A program made the translations under genes and the position numbers. A DNA stretch of 6,013 bases. Origin: a bacterium (GTDB taxonomy: Bacteria > Bacillota_I > Bacilli_A > RF39 > UBA660). The DNA lies in assembly GCA_029007685.1 (NCBI GenBank), contig JAQXIG010000086.1, positions 1-6,013 of the forward strand, read 5' to 3'. How positions within the stretch are numbered: the first letter of the stretch is position 1; every line of letters begins with the position of its first letter. Of the stretch, positions 5,649 to 6,013 are shown piece by piece. The notes under the pieces are model-generated. The model had not been told where the DNA came from, made no database searches, and saw only the letters and a program-made list of their open reading frames with translations.

Positions 5649-5701
5649 TCTTGGGTCGTAATGCACTTAATTGTGCACTTTACTTAGAATTTAACGCTTT
5701 T

Positions 5702-5723
5702 TTGCCACCTAATTGCCACCTAA
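5702..5723. repeat. Tandem 11-bp direct repeat
   Basis: TTGCCACCTAA occurs twice back to back (5702-5712, 5713-5723). On the minus strand this reads AGGTGGCA twice, 11 bases apart, i.e. one helical turn. A looser pair AAGTGCA...AAGTGCA lies 12 bases apart on the minus strand within 5662-5680. Paired sites spaced by a helical turn are typical of recombinase arm-binding or repressor sites; the role here is inference. Confidence 0.6.
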
Positions 5724-5726
5724 AGC

Positions 5727-5756
5727 AAAATAAAAAGGCTACAAAGCCTTTATTTT
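5727..5756. terminator. Bidirectional rho-independent terminator
   Basis: AAAGGCT (5734-5740) and AGCCTTT (5745-5751) form a perfect 7-bp stem with an ACAA loop. The plus side is followed by ATTTT and the minus side by TTATTTT, so it could stop transcripts from both directions, including any from the plus promoter at 5459-5486. Confidence 0.65.
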
Positions 5757-5765
5757 AAACAAAAT

Positions 5766-5783
5766 GAGAGACTTTCGTCTCTC
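5766..5783. other. Stable perfect hairpin
   Basis: GAGAGAC (5766-5772) and GTCTCTC (5777-5783) with a TTTC loop form the most GC-rich stem of the region. No T-tail follows on either strand (TTCAGGGGG on plus, ATTTTGTTT on minus), so termination would be at best weak, in the minus direction. Confidence 0.6.
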
Positions 5784-5831
5784 TTCAGGGGGAAATATTA
5801 TTATCAGTTCGTAACAATTTATTAATTGATT

Positions 5832-5861
5832 AAAGTCTTACAAAATAAGGCTTTTTCTTTT
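5832..5861 (+). terminator. Plus-strand rho-independent terminator
   Basis: AAAGTCTTA (5832-5840) pairs with TAAGGCTTT (5846-5854) through 9 pairs, one being a U-G wobble that works only in the plus-strand RNA, around a CAAAA loop. It is followed by TTCTTTTA. It again suggests transcription running rightward through this region. Confidence 0.5.
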
Positions 5862-5890
5862 ATCAAAATTTATCAAAGTTTATTAAAATA
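5861..5890 (+). repeat. Three degenerate 10-bp tandem repeats
   Basis: TATCAAAATT, TATCAAAGTT and TATTAAAATA follow each other exactly. The first two differ at one base. Ten-base periodicity with short A-tracts places them on one face of the helix, favouring bending or cooperative protein binding. Confidence 0.45.
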
Positions 5891-5946
5891 ACTTTATTTT
5901 TGTCATTTAGTATCTGATTTTGGTATCTAGAAAATTTAATTTTATG

Positions 5947-5981
5947 CATAAAAATAGGGCTCCACCGTTAGATAGTGCCCT
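5947..5981 (-). terminator. Terminator-like hairpin for a minus-strand gene beyond the right edge
   Basis: AGGGC (5956-5960) and GCCCT (5977-5981) pair, extended by AC/GT after a 3-base bulge; the minus-strand RNA is followed by ATTTTTAT. It would end a transcript entering from the right edge. The short stem makes this moderate. Confidence 0.4.
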
Positions 5982-5984
5982 TGC

Positions 5985-6004
5985 AAAAACGATTTAACGT
6001 TTTT
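5985..6004 (+). terminator. AT-rich hairpin with T-tail
   Basis: AAAAACG (5985-5991) and CGTTTTT (5998-6004) form a 7-bp stem with a 6-base loop, followed on the plus strand by TTCTTGC. Only two G-C pairs hold it, so it is weak. Confidence 0.3.
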
Positions 6005-6013
6005 TTCTTGCAT

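Larger units (their letters stand above)
5331..5681. repeat. Segment of 351 bp bounded by 15-bp perfect inverted repeats
   Basis: AAAGTGCACAATTAA (5331-5345) recurs in exact reverse complement at 5667-5681, and the similarity continues inward with TGTGCA on the left and GTGCA on the right. TGTGCA or its complement occurs five times between these ends. The interior has no gene. This resembles a miniature inverted-repeat element or a protein-binding region with symmetric ends. No clear target-site duplication flanks it, so transposition is unproven. Confidence 0.5.
5280..6013. other. Gene-free, repeat- and hairpin-rich region
   Basis: No reading frame of useful length with a ribosome binding site appears on either strand across about 730 bases. 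What it holds is listed separately: inverted repeats bounding 5331-5681, two long palindromes, a plus-strand promoter with a possible small RNA, two similar short hairpins, an 11-bp and a 10-bp tandem repeat, and several terminator-like hairpins. A 23-codon minus-strand frame (5942 to the right edge) could be the tail of a gene beyond the window, but two hairpins overlap it. Confidence 0.7.

Noticed and set aside
5331..5681. A confirmed insertion sequence
   Set aside because: No transposase fragment and no clear target-site duplication outside the inverted repeats; kept only as a candidate element.
5832..6004. tracrRNA-like look (AAAATAAGGCTTTTTC followed by hairpins)
   Set aside because: The AAGGC segment is fully explained as one arm of a terminator hairpin, and no repeat array, matching anti-repeat or cas gene is in the window.
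5942..6013. 23-codon minus-strand frame at the right edge (MQEKNVKSFLQGHYLTVEPY...)
   Set aside because: Too short to judge, no upstream sequence to show a ribosome binding site, and it overlaps two hairpins. It could be the tail of a gene beyond the edge but cannot be supported here.

Overview
The window is strongly AT-rich and every convincing protein-coding gene lies on the minus strand. TGA acts as a stop (the Tex tryptophan I checked is TGG), ribosome binding sites are strong AGGAGG types, promoters are sigma-A-like (TTGACA/TATAAT), and several genes start with GTG. This fits a low-GC Firmicutes/Bacilli relative (Erysipelotrichia- or RF39-like lineages come to mind) using the standard bacterial code rather than the Mycoplasma code. 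The lineage is inferred from style only.

Read in the direction of transcription (right to left), the layout is as follows. Positions 5280-6013 hold no supportable gene but are dense in repeats. There is a segment bounded by 15-bp inverted repeats (5331-5681), two long perfect palindromes, a good plus-strand promoter followed by a small structured RNA candidate, an 11-bp tandem repeat, a 10-bp tandem repeat and several terminator-type hairpins. Next come two tandem paralogous genes of unknown function (4439-5221 and 3239-4369). Each has its own very similar extended -10 promoter. Their products share an N-terminal region built from two copies of a YxxYLxxFY motif, a weakly conserved basic segment and a C-terminal LxINExxFxxPxxV motif. 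The longer one carries a 17-residue acidic repeat encoded by 51-bp DNA repeats.

After a terminator and a leader with a hairpin comes tex (944-3085), a full-length RNA-binding Tex/YhgF protein. Two bases later a small coiled-coil protein gene (663-941) starts with GTG, with its ribosome binding site inside the end of tex. A further short reading frame (446-620) has a convincing C-terminus but no intact start, so it looks like a frameshifted relic. A strong hairpin terminator (397-432) closes this unit.

Positions about 143-395 are a very AT-rich spacer of closely spaced T-tracts containing a strong plus-strand promoter motif. At the left edge, a new minus-strand gene begins with its own promoter and an excellent ribosome binding site; its first 28 codons encode an ATP-cone as found at the N-terminus of ribonucleotide reductases, probably anaerobic NrdD.

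The well-understood content is housekeeping (RNA binding by Tex, deoxyribonucleotide supply). The parts most worth attention are the paralogous pair with the expanding repeat, and the repeat-rich right-hand 730 bases, which resemble either a small non-autonomous mobile element or the attachment region of a lost integrative element.
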